NCBI RefSeq assembly: GCF_024868665.1
Contig: NC_079899.1
Coordinates: 24,235,572 to 24,299,571 of the forward strand
Length of the DNA: 64,000 nucleotides
From: Triplophysa rosa
Taxonomy: Eukaryota > Chordata > Actinopteri > Cypriniformes > Nemacheilidae
Direction of reading: 5' to 3'
The notes below the pieces were generated by a model. It had not been told where the DNA came from and ran no database searches. It was given only the letters and a program-made list of their open reading frames with translations. How positions within the stretch are numbered: position 1 is the stretch's first letter; every line of letters starts with the position of its first letter. A program made the position numbers and the translations under genes. Shown here in pieces: positions 28,790 to 38,100 of this stretch.

Positions 28790-31700
28790 AACTGGAAGCC
28801 TGTTATTTCCATCATGTGTCTCTCTCTGGAGGAGGGGCCTTCTCACCACACTGAAGGGCTATTTTGGGACGTGACCTCTCCCTCCCTCCTCAAGCCATCG
28901 TGCCGCTGTCACTGTCTGCCACACCAGCATGGGCAGCTGCTGTGGGGGAATTACAGGGGCATCTGAGGGGTAGCTGGAGAGGGGAAGGTCATCGCAATGT
29001 GGCTTTCACATTTGCATCAATGCCAGTCATAACTCATATTTTTTTTAATCTACAGTACACTTGTACAACAAATGCAGTTCAAAATATGTCAAACATAAGT
29101 TCTGTTTTCTGCAGCACGTACAGTACTAAAATACTTGGCACAAAAGATTTCAGAGGCACAAATGTACGTACTAAACTATAGAGTACGACCATGCTACAGT
29201 ATAGATCAAAATACTACGGTATTAGCATCTAATATTATCTTCCTTTAAATCCCTAAATACTATACAATGTGTTTTATACTATATAAATAAATTTGCCTTG
29301 CCAAAATTTAAAATGATCCTTCATTTAAAGTCATTTTAGCGTCTGCTGAATAAATGTAAATTCTACCGTGGTAGTGGAAAAGGATACTTTACTTTTAAAA
29401 AGGCATAAAAATATTTTAAATATGGTTACAAAATGGTCAACTAGCTACCTTACTAACCGCAAATGTTCCCAAATAGACCGGAAGGATTTGCGTGAAATTT
29501 TGCAGAGTGGATTAAAAATCTATCGCACACTTAATAGTTTGTAGAACAAAATTCAGCCTAAATAAACAAACATGCAAGCAACCACAGCTAAAGTTTTCTT
29601 TCTTTCTGGTGACAGAAACACGCAAAAGCCACACAGAAACGTCACAGAATCCCTCGGTTTCTCTCCAGAGCTGCTGACAGACGATGAGACTGAATTCTCT
29701 GAATTCTCCAGAGCACTAAGATGACATCATTCTAAATAAACACGTCTCAACCGGGTAAAAATACTGATGTGAGAAATATGGGTGTGTCATTGTGCGTGTG
29801 GCCTTGTGTTTATATCCCAGTGGGGACCTAAACCCGAATACAATAAATCATACAGAAAAATATTTTTTGAAAATCTAAAAATGCAAAAAGTTTTCTATGA
29901 TCTTTAGGTTTAGAATCAGAATGAGAAAGAGCTTTATTGCCAAGCATGTTTGCACATACAAGGAATTTGTTTTGGTGACAGGAGCATCCAGTACACACAG
30001 AGTACTGGATGCTCTCTGTGTGTACACAGAGACCATAACATAATAGAATACAGTACACAGATGATTTAAATAAGTGCCTATGGGTATAATATACAGTTTG
30101 TACATTATAAAAATCATTACGCCTATGGACTGTCCCCACAGAGATAATAAACCAAACCAGTGTGTGTGTGTTTTCATGTTTGTATATCCCGGTGGGGACC
30201 TAAACCTGAATGCACACCAACACATGGGGACTCGTGTTACCGTGGGGACCAAAATTGAGGTCCCCATGGGCAAAAAAGCTTATAAATTGTACAGAACAAT
30301 ATTTTTAAAAAATCTAAAAATGCAAAAAGTTTTCTATGATCTTTAGGTTTAGGGGTTGGGTGAAGACTTGGTTTTAGGGTTTAGGTTATAATTAGGTTTA
30401 GGTTAGGGTAAGGGTTAGGGTCAGGCATGTAGTTCTGATGGTTAGGGTTAGGGTAACGGGCTAGAAATTGCATCGCGTCAATGTATGTCCTCATAAAGAT
30501 AGCTTTTGTGTGTGTGTATGTGAGGGTGTGTCTGTATATTGTTCTTCGGGTGCGTCTCAATGGGGAATGTGGAGATCACAGCTGTGTGCTGATCTTCTTA
30601 CACACACACTGACATCCACTGGTGTGTATCCTCGCTCTCCACATTCTATACACAACTGTTACCGCAGCCCAAAAGCACTTTCTAATATCAATTTATGTAC
30701 ATTCAACATTGCATGCAAACTGTAATAAATAAATATGTATGGGTGTTTCTGCAACTACGGGCACTTTTGACTGTCCAAAATAAGAAAAATTCACCCCTGT
30801 GAATTTTAATTAATTTAATTTTAATCATCAGAGTCCGAAATACATATTATAAGGTCAACAAAATTGCATGGAGTCATTAAGATTTTAATCTGGAACATGT
30901 TTATTTTTATATTTGTAATTTAATATACAGGAAACCTTGAAAATGTGCTGCGGTAAAGACATGTTGCGGAAATGACATTTTTGCTAATATTGCAGCTAAT
31001 TGGCAGCTAGTAAGGTCTACTACATTAGTTTGGACTCTTAGCATCTTAATATACATGAATTAAACAGTAATATACATTTATTTTTAAAATGTAGTTCAAA
31101 GTACAGAATTACTAAGCTGTATGCTAAGGACACACAATAAATACTGACACAGAAAAGATGATATTTATATTCTTGTGAGTGAGGTGGCCTAATCTGTCAG
31201 CAATGTGTTCAAGTGGTCATTTCTGTTTCCGTAGAAACTAGACTTGTTTGTCTTTGAAAAAGGCTTTTATAATGAAGTTTTATCATTGTTGCGGTAAAGA
31301 CTCAAAAGTGGACAGGCACATTTACTTCATAAAATTATAAAACGATCAGTAAAATATACAAAATAATAATAATTAATATGTATATTAAACAATTCCATTT
31401 GAAATAATGTCAAATTGTAATTCAATTAGCTTATCTTACATATCTTAATATTGTGACCAGAGTTGTGGGACATGAACAAAATCGGTGTTTGGACCTATAA
31501 ATGCTATATAATTTTATATTCAATCACATTGATCATTAATTATATATTTTTTCAAGGTGTGTGATGACACTGTGAATATATTTTGACATAAATCTACTAT
31601 TTCACTGCTGGGACTTAAAAGTGCCCATACACACAGCCACAGAAAAAAAAGTTTTTCAGTTTTTCTGAAATTAATATTTCTAAACATGTTCAAAGGAGTA

Positions 31701-32445
31701 GTTCACTTCAAAATTTGCCCCCATTGACTTTCCATAGTAGGAATAAAAATGACTATGGAAAGTTAATGGGGGGCACATTTTGGAAGTGAACTACTCCTTC
31801 AAGTGAAACAATCCTTTTTGTTTAATTCTGTGAACTACATTCCTCCCAAATTCCAAATAAAAATATTGTTTTTTATTTGAATTTATGCCCTGAAAATTAA
31901 AACAGGACAAACTGGTAAAAAAAAGAGATGCAATGTTTGCAGATCTTGAATGCTGAAAGTAAGTTCATGTTCGTGCTTAAACACCACAACACTCGTGTTT
32001 TACATGTATTAGGATCCGTTTTGGCATGCTCACAGTCTTTTACATTGCTGTTGGGTGACTTTGTCATTCCTGAAGTTTGTTTCTATCAAAATTCAACAGA
32101 CACTGGACTGGAATACTCAAAATATATTCAGCTGATTAAATGCAAAACTGGAGTGGAATCTTATTTTTTTCGGCGATACATATCAATTGCAGCACAAAGG
32201 TTGCATATTGCAAATGGCCAAAATGTATCTTTATTATATCTGTTAAATGGATTACTTTTGTTGTAATTTAGACCTAAGTAAATTAAGCTTCAATGGACTA
32301 GGGTTCTTCAGGTTTTCGTGGGTGGAATGTAATTATACCCACACAAACTACAGTACCATATTTTCTACACTAGATGGCACTGTATACTTCAAAGTCAACA
32401 GTGAGTATTTGAACACAAACCAGGAATTCTCTGTGTATATATATA

Positions 32446-32481
<36 letters not shown>

Positions 32482-35189
32482 CTTACTGTCTTTAACTGCC
32501 ATTAACTTGCACTATAAATGTCACTTTTTTGTATGTGTATATCAAACCTCTCACAAAGCATTTCAAAGTACAAATTGTCACTGACATCTGTACACATGAA
32601 AAGAAAAACTTGGACGTGATTGAAATGATGGATTGAAACGTTTCTTGTCTTGAAACCCAAAGAGGGTTTAACAGCCATGCTACTAGAAAATAAATATATA
32701 TATTTTTTAAAAGAAAGCAAGAGAATTTGGTTGTACGATATAGGCACCTAGTGTTGAGATTTCATAATGGGACAGAAGTCAGAATGCAAGTCAGTGATGT
32801 GGGCGCTGGGCTCTCTGGCCTCTCTCATACTCAAACTGATGTGTGCTGTCCAGACTGACTCATTGTCTGCTGATACTGGACACAAAGAGATCAGTCATGC
32901 TCAGAAAAAAACACAGAATCCTTCACAACGACAATACAAAGCAACAACAGAAAGAGAGGGATTTTATAAAAGTCTGTAAGAAGCAGAAAAACACGGTCAA
33001 CCAACCAAAGACAACATACAGCCAAACTGTAAAAGACACAGAACAAACGTGCTCTATGAGAAAAAAAAAGCTTTAATCGTGGCTTATGAAAAACCAAGAC
33101 GACAAACAAACTATGATTAGACAGTAGCTATGTCCCATGTTTGTTACGATCTCACTTTACATTGTTACTATGAAGACATGATCCAGAACTGCGAGCATTG
33201 TTTTTTGCCTTGCCTAAGTAAGACAATCATTTTATGTCAATTATTAGCACGGCAGGCAGATTCACCGACTGTAAAAGCATGTGACACCAGAGACTGTGGG
33301 TTATTTAAAATAAACAGAAGTTGATAAATGCAACATCAGACACGGAGAGGAAATAATTTTAATTTAGGAATGAGCGATCGGGTCATGTTCCTCAGGCAGA
33401 CACGCTTGAATCACACTAATAATGTACAGAATCCACCTAAATGGCGTGACTGTGGTTTCTTTTTCGTTATTTCATCAATGTTTCAATTCTATATACTATA
33501 TACTTAATAATCAATATACCTCTCTATATGTATACTTCTATATCAGTCTTAACGCTCTAGCAAAAAATGTATCTTATTTGTGGCCAGATTTGTGTTTACT
33601 GGAAAAAAATCTGATTTCTTGTAAAGATGTTTATCGATATGTGACGCGTTTATGATGATCTAATAGATCAATGCGTTCTCTAACACTAATAAAGCACGCT
33701 AACTAGGACTCGATACACTACAAGAAAATGAAAGAATACAACTGAAGAGCAATGATTCATAATGCTAAACGCATACACACATGACCGCCTGCGAGTGCAA
33801 TGTGCACATGATATAAAAAACATCCAGCAAGCCATACAATAACTGATAATACAATCATTTATAGGAATCCAGCAAGACCTCAGGGTCACCGAATAATTGA
33901 TCCGCTTTCGATCAAATAAAGACAGAAATCACTAAAGACATTTCATTGTTTTAAAGATTGTCCACATCTCTCTATATTTTGTCTTAATTCAAACGCCATG
34001 TGTTACTACCTGCTTTTACTAGAGAGAGGCAGGTGGAAACAGAAAAACTGCACTAGCGTAAACCCGGATAAGTTGGCAATACTCGTTGCCTCACATTTGT
34101 TTAGTTTTAGAGGTTCTTGGTTTAAGTAAGAAGAACTTTCAGTCTTAGTAAGTGTGACTTGAATATTTCATTCATTCTTCTCGTGAAATTAAGTAGACAG
34201 TTGCACTTTTAAGTGACTAAACTCATTTTTTTCCGTTCCTTTATTTGACACATTTCTTAGTCTTAATATGCATAAATCAAACACCTTGATGCAGTTTGAC
34301 GCAAAGCATGCTGGGAATTGGAAATCCTTCTTGAGCAATTGTGTTGAATTAACGTCTTTAAATTAAGTAAATTGAACAAGGAGCAATTTTTTAGTCAAAA
34401 CTTCATGTTTCATTATACTTTACACAAAATTAAAAATGTGTTATAGGAACTTAAAATATTTAAGCGGTACAACTTTTCTATATAATTAAGTTTACATAAC
34501 TTAATTTGATACAGCATTTGAGTTAACAGTGTGTAACTAATCAATGTGCATTTCTGCTCAAACATGAACTAAACGCTACAAAACTTGAGACACTTTCCCT
34601 GTCTTATGCATCCCTCATCATGTTACATAAAAAAGACAAAAACGTAATAATTTGGTCTGCCTGTGAAACAACTTTCTGTCCTGATGACATCACAAATCAC
34701 TCTTCAGCTCACTCAAAACTCTACACTTGCCTACATGCTAGTTGGACATCCTGATCCAGAAACTTTATTATTCATTCTAAATGGCTACAGGCCGATAAAC
34801 ATGTGTCATATACTACACCATCCGTACCGCACATTGAGACGCAATCCTCTTACCTTGAGCTGTACAAGGTGCACATCCACATGTCTATTGGTGATGTCTT
34901 GCTGCACAGAATGTGTGAGGTCTCTTACTCGTTCTGTCGTGGCCCTCAGCCATGTCTCTATCTCCGGCAGGTGGAGCACGACCTTCCAGTCGGCCCCTGT
35001 GTGGAGGGGTGGGGGCTTCTGGTACCTGCGGTAAGGATCTTGTGTGTGGGTCGTTCCATCACCGCTAACACCAGCCCCGCACAGTTCCAGGTCATCATGC
35101 TTATCCGGGTCATTTTCGAGGGTGGGGGTCACAGAAGTGATCATAGGGGAAGAAGCCTCAGTGGCCATCGGCGATACGGCGATGCTCAT
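2170..35189 (-). CDS. akap6: akap6 (mAKAP), N-terminal third, six coding exons, 3' part beyond window
   Basis: A-kinase anchoring protein 6 is a scaffold that gathers PKA, phosphodiesterase, adenylyl cyclase, calcineurin and MEF2 at the nuclear envelope of muscle cells and neurons. Coding exons, in order: 34854-35189, 24107-24358, 20983-22386, 14309-14431, 7007-7103, 2170-2339. All junctions have AG/GT and phases agree (0,0,0,0,1,0), giving 794 codons; mammalian AKAP6 is about 2,300 residues, so two thirds lie left of base 1. Diagnostic stretches are KPPPLHTGADWK and VHLVQLK (exon 1), LLWHQLRVSVLVL (exon 2), DDCGQLTIKCSQDYFSLDCG and SRSTPSLLDPPDRSK (exon 3), and spectrin-repeat sequence from ETTENWTPPKA onward. 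The PKA-binding helix is not in the window. I read no frameshift or internal stop. The six exons span only about 33 kb, much less than the mammalian gene. Confidence 0.95.
2905..4075. mobile_element. nested inverted-repeat elements (three levels)
   Basis: The outer arms are 2905-2979 and 4001-4075, about 75 bp and nearly perfect inverted copies (GCTCACCCGACCAGAAATGA at the left end). Inside is a second element, about 2979-3998, with ACACTTTA/ACACTCTA ends and internal 'gttaactaa' motifs; this family recurs at 43399-43911. Inside that is a third, 3046-3758, with AGGTAACA/TGTTACCT ends, which has an inverted relative at 5263-5577. It carries no coding sequence that I recognise. The order of insertion follows from the nesting. 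Confidence 0.7.
5263..5577 (-). mobile_element. shorter inverted copy of the 3046-3758 element
   Basis: Reading 5577 back to 5263 reproduces 3048-3095 (GTAACACACGCAG-like start, TACTCAAGATTAATATGAGA) and then 3500-3750 (GCCAGCACGTTTAACA, ACGTCATAC). The middle about 400 bases (3096-3500) are absent, so this is an internally deleted copy. Confidence 0.7.
7007..7103 (-). CDS. akap6: akap6 coding exon 5
   Basis: Residues 706-737 plus the first base of codon 738. The reading SFKLNVDSHSALKDSLLEEG, then RHLLELITSHKSG, matches the mammalian spectrin-repeat segment that follows YLETHL. The acceptor is TTAATAG and the donor TCAG|GTACAG (phase 1). Confidence 0.92.
7977..8276. mobile_element. hAT-type foldback MITE, array copy 1
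   Basis: It starts AGGGCTGTTCAACGATTAAT and ends AACAGCCCT, with imperfect terminal inverted repeats continuing into CAGAATAAAAGTTTGTG/CACAAACCTTTATTCTG. The interior is AT-rich with no ORF of note. Family assignment rests on the 8-bp duplication around the solitary copy at 54414. Confidence 0.75.
8313..8584. mobile_element. hAT-type foldback MITE, array copy 2
   Basis: Same ends and interior as copy 1 and in the same orientation, with a shorter right half. The preceding spacer (8277-8312) ends TACGATTATATTTTTGTT, as does the spacer before copy 4. Confidence 0.75.
8616..8891. mobile_element. hAT-type foldback MITE, array copy 3
   Basis: Nearly identical to copy 2, including the same internal deletion ('cttagacatacg'), so these two are sister copies. 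The left end has diverged slightly (ATTCGTTGCGATTAATC). Confidence 0.75.
8923..9259. mobile_element. hAT-type foldback MITE, array copy 4
   Basis: The left half resembles the other copies. The right half differs and is closer to the solitary copy at 54414 (GATTAATCGTTTGACAGCCCT end), with a longer palindrome. Confidence 0.75.
12461..12935. mobile_element. PIF/Harbinger-type MITE with TAA duplication
   Basis: The ends are GGCTCGATTCACATTTCGCG and, inverted from the right, GGCCCGATTCACATTTCGCG, continuing to CGTCT. It is flanked by TAA on both sides (12458-12460 and 12936-12938), the 3-bp duplication typical of PIF/Harbinger. The interior is CpG-rich and non-coding; the 65-codon frame at 12554-12751 is not similar to a transposase that I know. 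Confidence 0.8.
13324..13421. repeat. GT microsatellite
   Basis: About 37 GT units to 13397, then an imperfect GCGTGCAT/GT run to 13421. Long translated VCVC and HTHT frames here are artefacts. Confidence 0.97.
13519..13565. repeat. CT microsatellite
   Basis: Over 20 CT units, only 100 bases from the GT tract. Confidence 0.95.
13918..14171. mobile_element. cyprinid MITE of the 'agggatagttcaccca' family
   Basis: It begins TTAAAAGGTATAGTTC and ends AGGTGAACTGTCTCTTTAA, with the family interior 'ttattcaccctcatgtcattccaaacc' and 'tgttccacagaacaaag'. It is palindromic and non-coding. The best-preserved ends in the window are at 51107-51643. Confidence 0.75.
14309..14431 (-). CDS. akap6: akap6 coding exon 4 (start of spectrin repeats)
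   Basis: Residues 665-705, 41 codons in phase 0: GFVSKLDEFICWLRDALETT, then ENWTPPKADINSLKLYLETHL. This is the first helix of the spectrin-like region that mAKAP uses for nuclear-envelope targeting (nesprin binding in mammals). The acceptor is GTGTGTGCAG and the donor CTT|GTAAGT. Confidence 0.93.
14818..15016. mobile_element. cyprinid MITE, same family as 13918
   Basis: It has AAGTTCACCCAAAAATAAAA at the left and ATTTTCATTTTGGGGTGAAG at the right, in inverted arrangement, with 'tgttcatcagaacaaagaaa' between. Confidence 0.7.
17281..17335 (+). repeat. LINE-like 3' tail (L2-type)
   Basis: Contains TGTCATGCCAATAAAGCAAA followed by an AT-rich TTGAACCTGAAATT end, a pattern found at 3' ends of fish L2-like retrotransposons. 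Only the tail is present; a related 'cgtcatgccaata' motif is at 16659-16672. Confidence 0.4.
17946..18240. mobile_element. cyprinid MITE, same family as 13918
   Basis: The left end is AGTTCACCCAAAAGTGAAAA with 'ttctgtcgtcatcattcacaccctc'; the right part has 'tcaacagagcaaacaaatg'. The right end is degraded. Confidence 0.65.
18342..18463. repeat. 122-bp hairpin MITE
   Basis: ACACTGAAAGAACAACTAG at the left pairs with CTAGTTGTTTCATTTTAGTG at the right, and CACGTTATTTTTGTG pairs with CACAAAAAAC further in, so most of the unit folds on itself. Confidence 0.7.
18571..19852. mobile_element. inverted-repeat element interrupted by a Harbinger-type MITE
   Basis: The left arm from 18571 (GGAGAGGTTCAGAGATGACG, then TATTTTCGTAAG and CCCAGAAG) matches the inverted right arm ending 19852 (GGGAGGCTCATAGATGACGT, then ATTTTTGTAAG and CCCAGAAG). 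The 1.28-kb unit is non-coding and contains the separate insertion at 19059-19626. Confidence 0.65.
19059..19626. mobile_element. PIF/Harbinger-type MITE, TAA duplication, nested
   Basis: The left end is GGTGTTCACACTTGACTTCT; the right end read inverted is GGCCATGAACACACTTGACG, then TCTTTTTTGA in both. TAA flanks it at 19056-19058 and 19627-19629. It lies inside the 18571-19852 element and is therefore younger. Confidence 0.75.
20751..20960. mobile_element. cyprinid MITE, same family as 13918
   Basis: The left end is AAGGCATAGTTCACTCAAAA with 'ttcattattcactcacactcatgtcattcc'. It directly abuts akap6 exon 3 (boundary 20983). Confidence 0.65.
20983..22386 (-). CDS. akap6: akap6 large coding exon 3
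   Basis: Residues 197-664 (468 codons, phase 0 both ends), starting TRLDALTEVDDCGQLTIK. This is the long, mostly disordered, Ser/Pro-rich part of mAKAP; in mammals the region of adenylyl cyclase and PDK1 contacts. Conserved islands are SRSTPSLLDPPDRSK, WYGSDEFLALPAHL, DDWELTEVNPE and SLDESIESGPLSDLLS, ending DIQHQDHDVWGQIE. Conservation is lower between islands, as expected for a linker. The next exon follows without missing residues. Confidence 0.95.
22427..23803. mobile_element. outer inverted-repeat element with 'gcacgatgtaccgg' end
   Basis: The left end AGGCTTGCACGATGTACCGG resembles the inverted right end AGGGTCGTCACGGTACCATA. The interior is broken by the palindrome at 22840-23470. The outer ends are diverged, so the boundaries are approximate. 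Confidence 0.5.
22840..23470. mobile_element. 631-bp near-perfect palindromic element
   Basis: The left end AGGGGTGTAACGGTACGTGT and the right end inverted AGGGGTGTAGCGGTACGCGT continue into ATTCGTACCGAACCGTCAC on both sides. Further inside, GCATTTGCATGCCATTATG/CATAATTTCACGCAAATGC and CGACATCTGCTGAC-type blocks also pair. The arms are roughly 270 bases. The flanks TATTTACT/AATTTACT suggest, but do not prove, a target duplication. Confidence 0.75.
24107..24358 (-). CDS. akap6: akap6 coding exon 2
   Basis: Residues 113-196, in phase 0 at both ends. It opens DICEDISDHVEQIHALLETE and contains LLWHQLRVSVLVLKERLLQG and GNYTRQSDILQAFS, all close to mammalian AKAP6. The acceptor is TCTCGTAG. Two GT donors are possible; GAG|GTCGGT is the one that keeps frame with the next exon. 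Confidence 0.93.
25875..26035. repeat. fish interspersed repeat (SINE/LINE-tail-like)
   Basis: AATTCAATCCAATTCACATT followed by 'tatttgtattgcac' and 'tcaaagcagctttaca' is a motif order seen very widely in teleost and especially cyprinid genomes. Class not certain. Confidence 0.55.
27110..27850. repeat. inverted and direct copies of a 'tgtctactggtgtgtgatgg' repeat
   Basis: Bases 27110-27290 are an inverted copy of 27303-27475 (for example ACCAGTAGACACCACTATAG against CTATAATGGTGTCTACTGGT). A third copy, direct to the second, is at 27590-27850 (GGATTCTATTGGTGGGATGT-type block). A fourth, in the first orientation, is at 28200-28495. Confidence 0.7.
28200..28495. repeat. further copy of the 27110-27850 repeat
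   Basis: Carries AAGTAGACACCATTATAGTC and 'gattaatctgccagataacaccccatc', in the orientation of 27110-27290. Confidence 0.65.
28744..28786. repeat. CT microsatellite
   Basis: About 21 uninterrupted CT units. Confidence 0.95.
29803..30460. repeat. paired 'tggggacctaaac' repeats split by a fish SINE-like unit, with telomere-like tail
   Basis: Two direct copies share TATATCCCAGTGGGGACCTA and 'aaaaatgcaaaaagttttctatg' (29803-29915 and 30166-30351); the first lacks about 80 internal bases. Between them, 29916-30145 holds the common fish motif 'agctttattgccaagcatgtttgcacatacaaggaatttg' in pieces. The second copy ends in degenerate TTAGGG/TTAGGT units (30353-30460), which belong to this repeat rather than to a chromosome end. 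Confidence 0.6.
31694..31802. repeat. 109-bp hairpin MITE
   Basis: AAGGAGTAGTTCACTTCAAA at the left pairs with the inverted right end GAAGGAGTAGTTCACTTCCA. Pairing continues through the 'cccccattgactttccatagt' block to a loop of about ten bases near 31745. Confidence 0.8.
32434..32476. repeat. AT microsatellite
   Basis: A TA run interrupted once by CTG. Confidence 0.9.
34854..35189 (-). CDS. akap6: akap6 coding exon 1
   Basis: Residues 1-112. The start is ATG at 35189 in a good context (CACCATGA), followed by MSIAVSPMATEASSPM, which resembles the mammalian MATDASPM region. The exon itself begins at 35233 after a CTGTCTCAG acceptor, leaving 44 untranslated bases. The open frame continues upstream of the acceptor, but that is intron. 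The donor is CTCAAG|GTAAGAGG. The conserved core KPPPLHTGADWK...LPEIETWLR runs from residue 58 to 82. Confidence 0.93.
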
Positions 35190-38100
35190 GGTGAAACGCG
35201 GCGTGGTCCTGAGGATGGGGATGTTTGGTTTGGCTGAGACAGAGGGAAAGGAGAGAAAATAAAAGAGGATGAGAAACAGAGGACAGACAGAAACCACAAT
35301 TAATGACAAATGATTTGCCACATTATGTGAAATACCAGAAAGCCAGACAGGTCATTTGGGAGGAAGATTGCATGGCAGTCACTATCATGGTCTGCTGGCA
35401 CGTAAATTGGCCATCAAGGAGATTTTGTTCACAGAGAGATCCGAATAATTTCATTACCACAGATATTTATGAAAAAAAGATCAAATAGCAAAGCCTTTAA
35501 TAAGCAAAGCCTCTTTAATCCTCTAGTATTTGTCTGTATTTACTAAGAAAAGCCCAGCTGCTAGCAAGCTGCAAATGTAAAATGAAGGTCATTACATTTA
35601 CAACCCTTCATAATGTTCTCTTGTCTACAAAACTTAAATATGCATCTATTCCAAAGCTGAATTGAACTGTTGAATATTATATAACTGCATTATAATGAGA
35701 GATCATGAGAAATGTACTTAGTCGACTGTTTCCACTAACTCCTCCGATGTGACTGTTCTTTGTGTCCTAGACAATTTACTAAGAACCTTTTACACTACAA
35801 CAAAACAAACACTGAACCATGAATATGACCAATAGCCAGTAATATCTAAAATACCCAAAAGTATCAGTTCAATACGATCCCTGACACGAACTCACTACAT
35901 TACTTACTGTGACATGGACGTGATTAATAAATGATGCAGTCATCTCTAGACATACAACATCATAAAAACAGTGTCCAAGATCAGCATCTGAGGTCATTTT
36001 CACCTCACACAAAGGCCTGTGATGGAAAACACACTAGTTTAAATGTGAACTGTGATGTTCATTATGAGGTCATCTCATCAGCATTATACAGCATTGAATA
36101 TCTAGACCACTGCAGCGGCGAAACCAGCGATTGGAAATCAATATCTCGAACGATCCGTTGTGTGTGTGTGTGTGTGTGTCCGGTTAATGTGCCGTTTCAG
36201 CAGTATGTCACACACACGCTCCCACACATGATAACACTGCAGTAAGACAATGAATTATTCAGCTTTTATGACTGCATGCCATTTGCAGCTCATTCCCGTG
36301 CTAAAGCTGAAATGAAGCTGTGTAAACGGATTCACTAGGTGACATTAAACATGACAGGGTAGAGACCGAATCTGCTCAAATGTGTTTGCAATTCTGTCTG
36401 AACAGAATTGATTAGAACTACATCTGCATCACAATAACATACAAGCGAGCTTTCACATGTGCACAGGATTACAGGTGATTAGCATATACATGAATGTGTA
36501 ATATATTCAAAACATGACATTTGGATTTACTATGCGTCTACGTGTTTTACCGCAAGCTGGTTATATGCGTTTCATGAATGAATCGTTTTTAATGACTCGG
36601 TCAAACTGATTCACAAAGCAGTGGTTGATCTATATTGGCTTTTGTAAATATCTGATTCTTGAACTTTTGCATTTGGTCCCCACATAATACAACATTGTGC
36701 TGGAGAGGATCGACTCAACTCCACAAGCGCAATCTCTTCTGCTTTCCGATGAGTAAACCAATGACAGTCATGGCATGGCACTGCTCTTACTCACACGTGT
36801 ATGAGTGTGTGTGTGATCTCACAGTGAGGACAGAAAATTGAAAAACAGGCCTGTGACATCATCTATCTTTAAAATCAAATGTCTCATCTAATAATTTTTC
36901 ATCTTTGAGTCTCCATGCGAGAGAAAACTTTGAACAGTTTGTTATATCTACCCGCTCTCATCGATCTGCGTATAAATAACACGCTGTTGCAATATCGTGT
37001 AATACGTGTCCATAAGGCAGTTCATTTTATGACTGTAGTTTTTGTACTGCCCACCAATCAGGTCGCATATATTTCATCCAACTTCATCTGGATAGACAGG
37101 ATCAAAAAAACTGCATCTAAGTCATGTGGAGTATATTTTTTTGAAAAAGGCATCACAGCTGCAGAGAAAAAAACCCCATCGAGCCACGAAACGTGAATGT
37201 CTTTGACAGTGACAGCTTTGATTTCACACTCAAAGTGTCAGTGTAAACAAATAAATGATCAGTATAACACTGAGCAGAATGGCCAGCATCTGTGTGAGGC
37301 TGTTTGAACGTCAACGTCTACGCCAGATCCTCATAAACAACATCAGTTCTGCTGATGATGACATCACGAAAGCACAGGAAATGAGCAGAATTAGACTCCT
37401 ACAAAACACAGTAAAACCATACTTTACCTTACAAAGTACTTTTGCATTTTTTAAAAACGGTTTAATGCTAATAAACTATGAGTAACTGCATTTAATAGAG
37501 CTGCTAAGGAAATCATTGCTATATTATTGGTCAAACTTTGGGATTTTAACAAACATAAATGACACACATTTTTTCATCATTTACTCATCCTGATGACATT
37601 ACAAACCAATGTCACTTTCTTTATTCTACAAAACAAAAAAGATATTTTGAGGAATGTAGGTCACATTTCTCAAAATATATGTTGTGTTCCACAGAAGAAA
37701 GAGTCCAATGAATTATGACACAAGTTCTGTAGAAGCAATAATCAAAAAGTTCTATTTTTATAATATAATATATAATCATTTTTGCTTAAAAGAAAATTCT
37801 CAAAAAATCTAATTTTACAAAACATGGGCAGTGCATATTCTTATTTTCATATAACACAGAAACGGTCAAACTTCTTAATGCAGAATGCAGATTGTCCTTG
37901 GTCTCTCTCTGTGAACATGGCTGAGCTGGCGTCTCTACGCTTTTGCTGTGTGTGTTTCATGGCGAGCGCTGGTTTAGATAAATGACTGAACTGGAATCAA
38001 TACAGACATGTACAGCAGGACTGGGGGAAAAGAACGTTGTACGGGAGGAGTTCAATCTCTGCAGAGTGCCGCTTTAGTAATCTCATAACCCCACATTAAA

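Larger units (their letters stand above)
24359..34853. other. akap6 intron 1-2
   Basis: A 10.5-kb intron without a recognisable gene. It has repeats at 25875-26035, 26950-27900, 28200-28495, 28744-28786, 29803-30460, 31694-31802 and 32434-32476. Bases 30740-31640 may be one element: both ends carry 'gggcacttttga'-like inverted motifs. The 90-codon frame at 26596-26868 and others have no recognisable similarity. Confidence 0.5.

Noticed and set aside
30353..30460. TTAGGG-rich stretch as an interstitial telomere
   Set aside because: Units are degenerate (TTAGGT, TAAGGG) and belong to a dispersed fish repeat.
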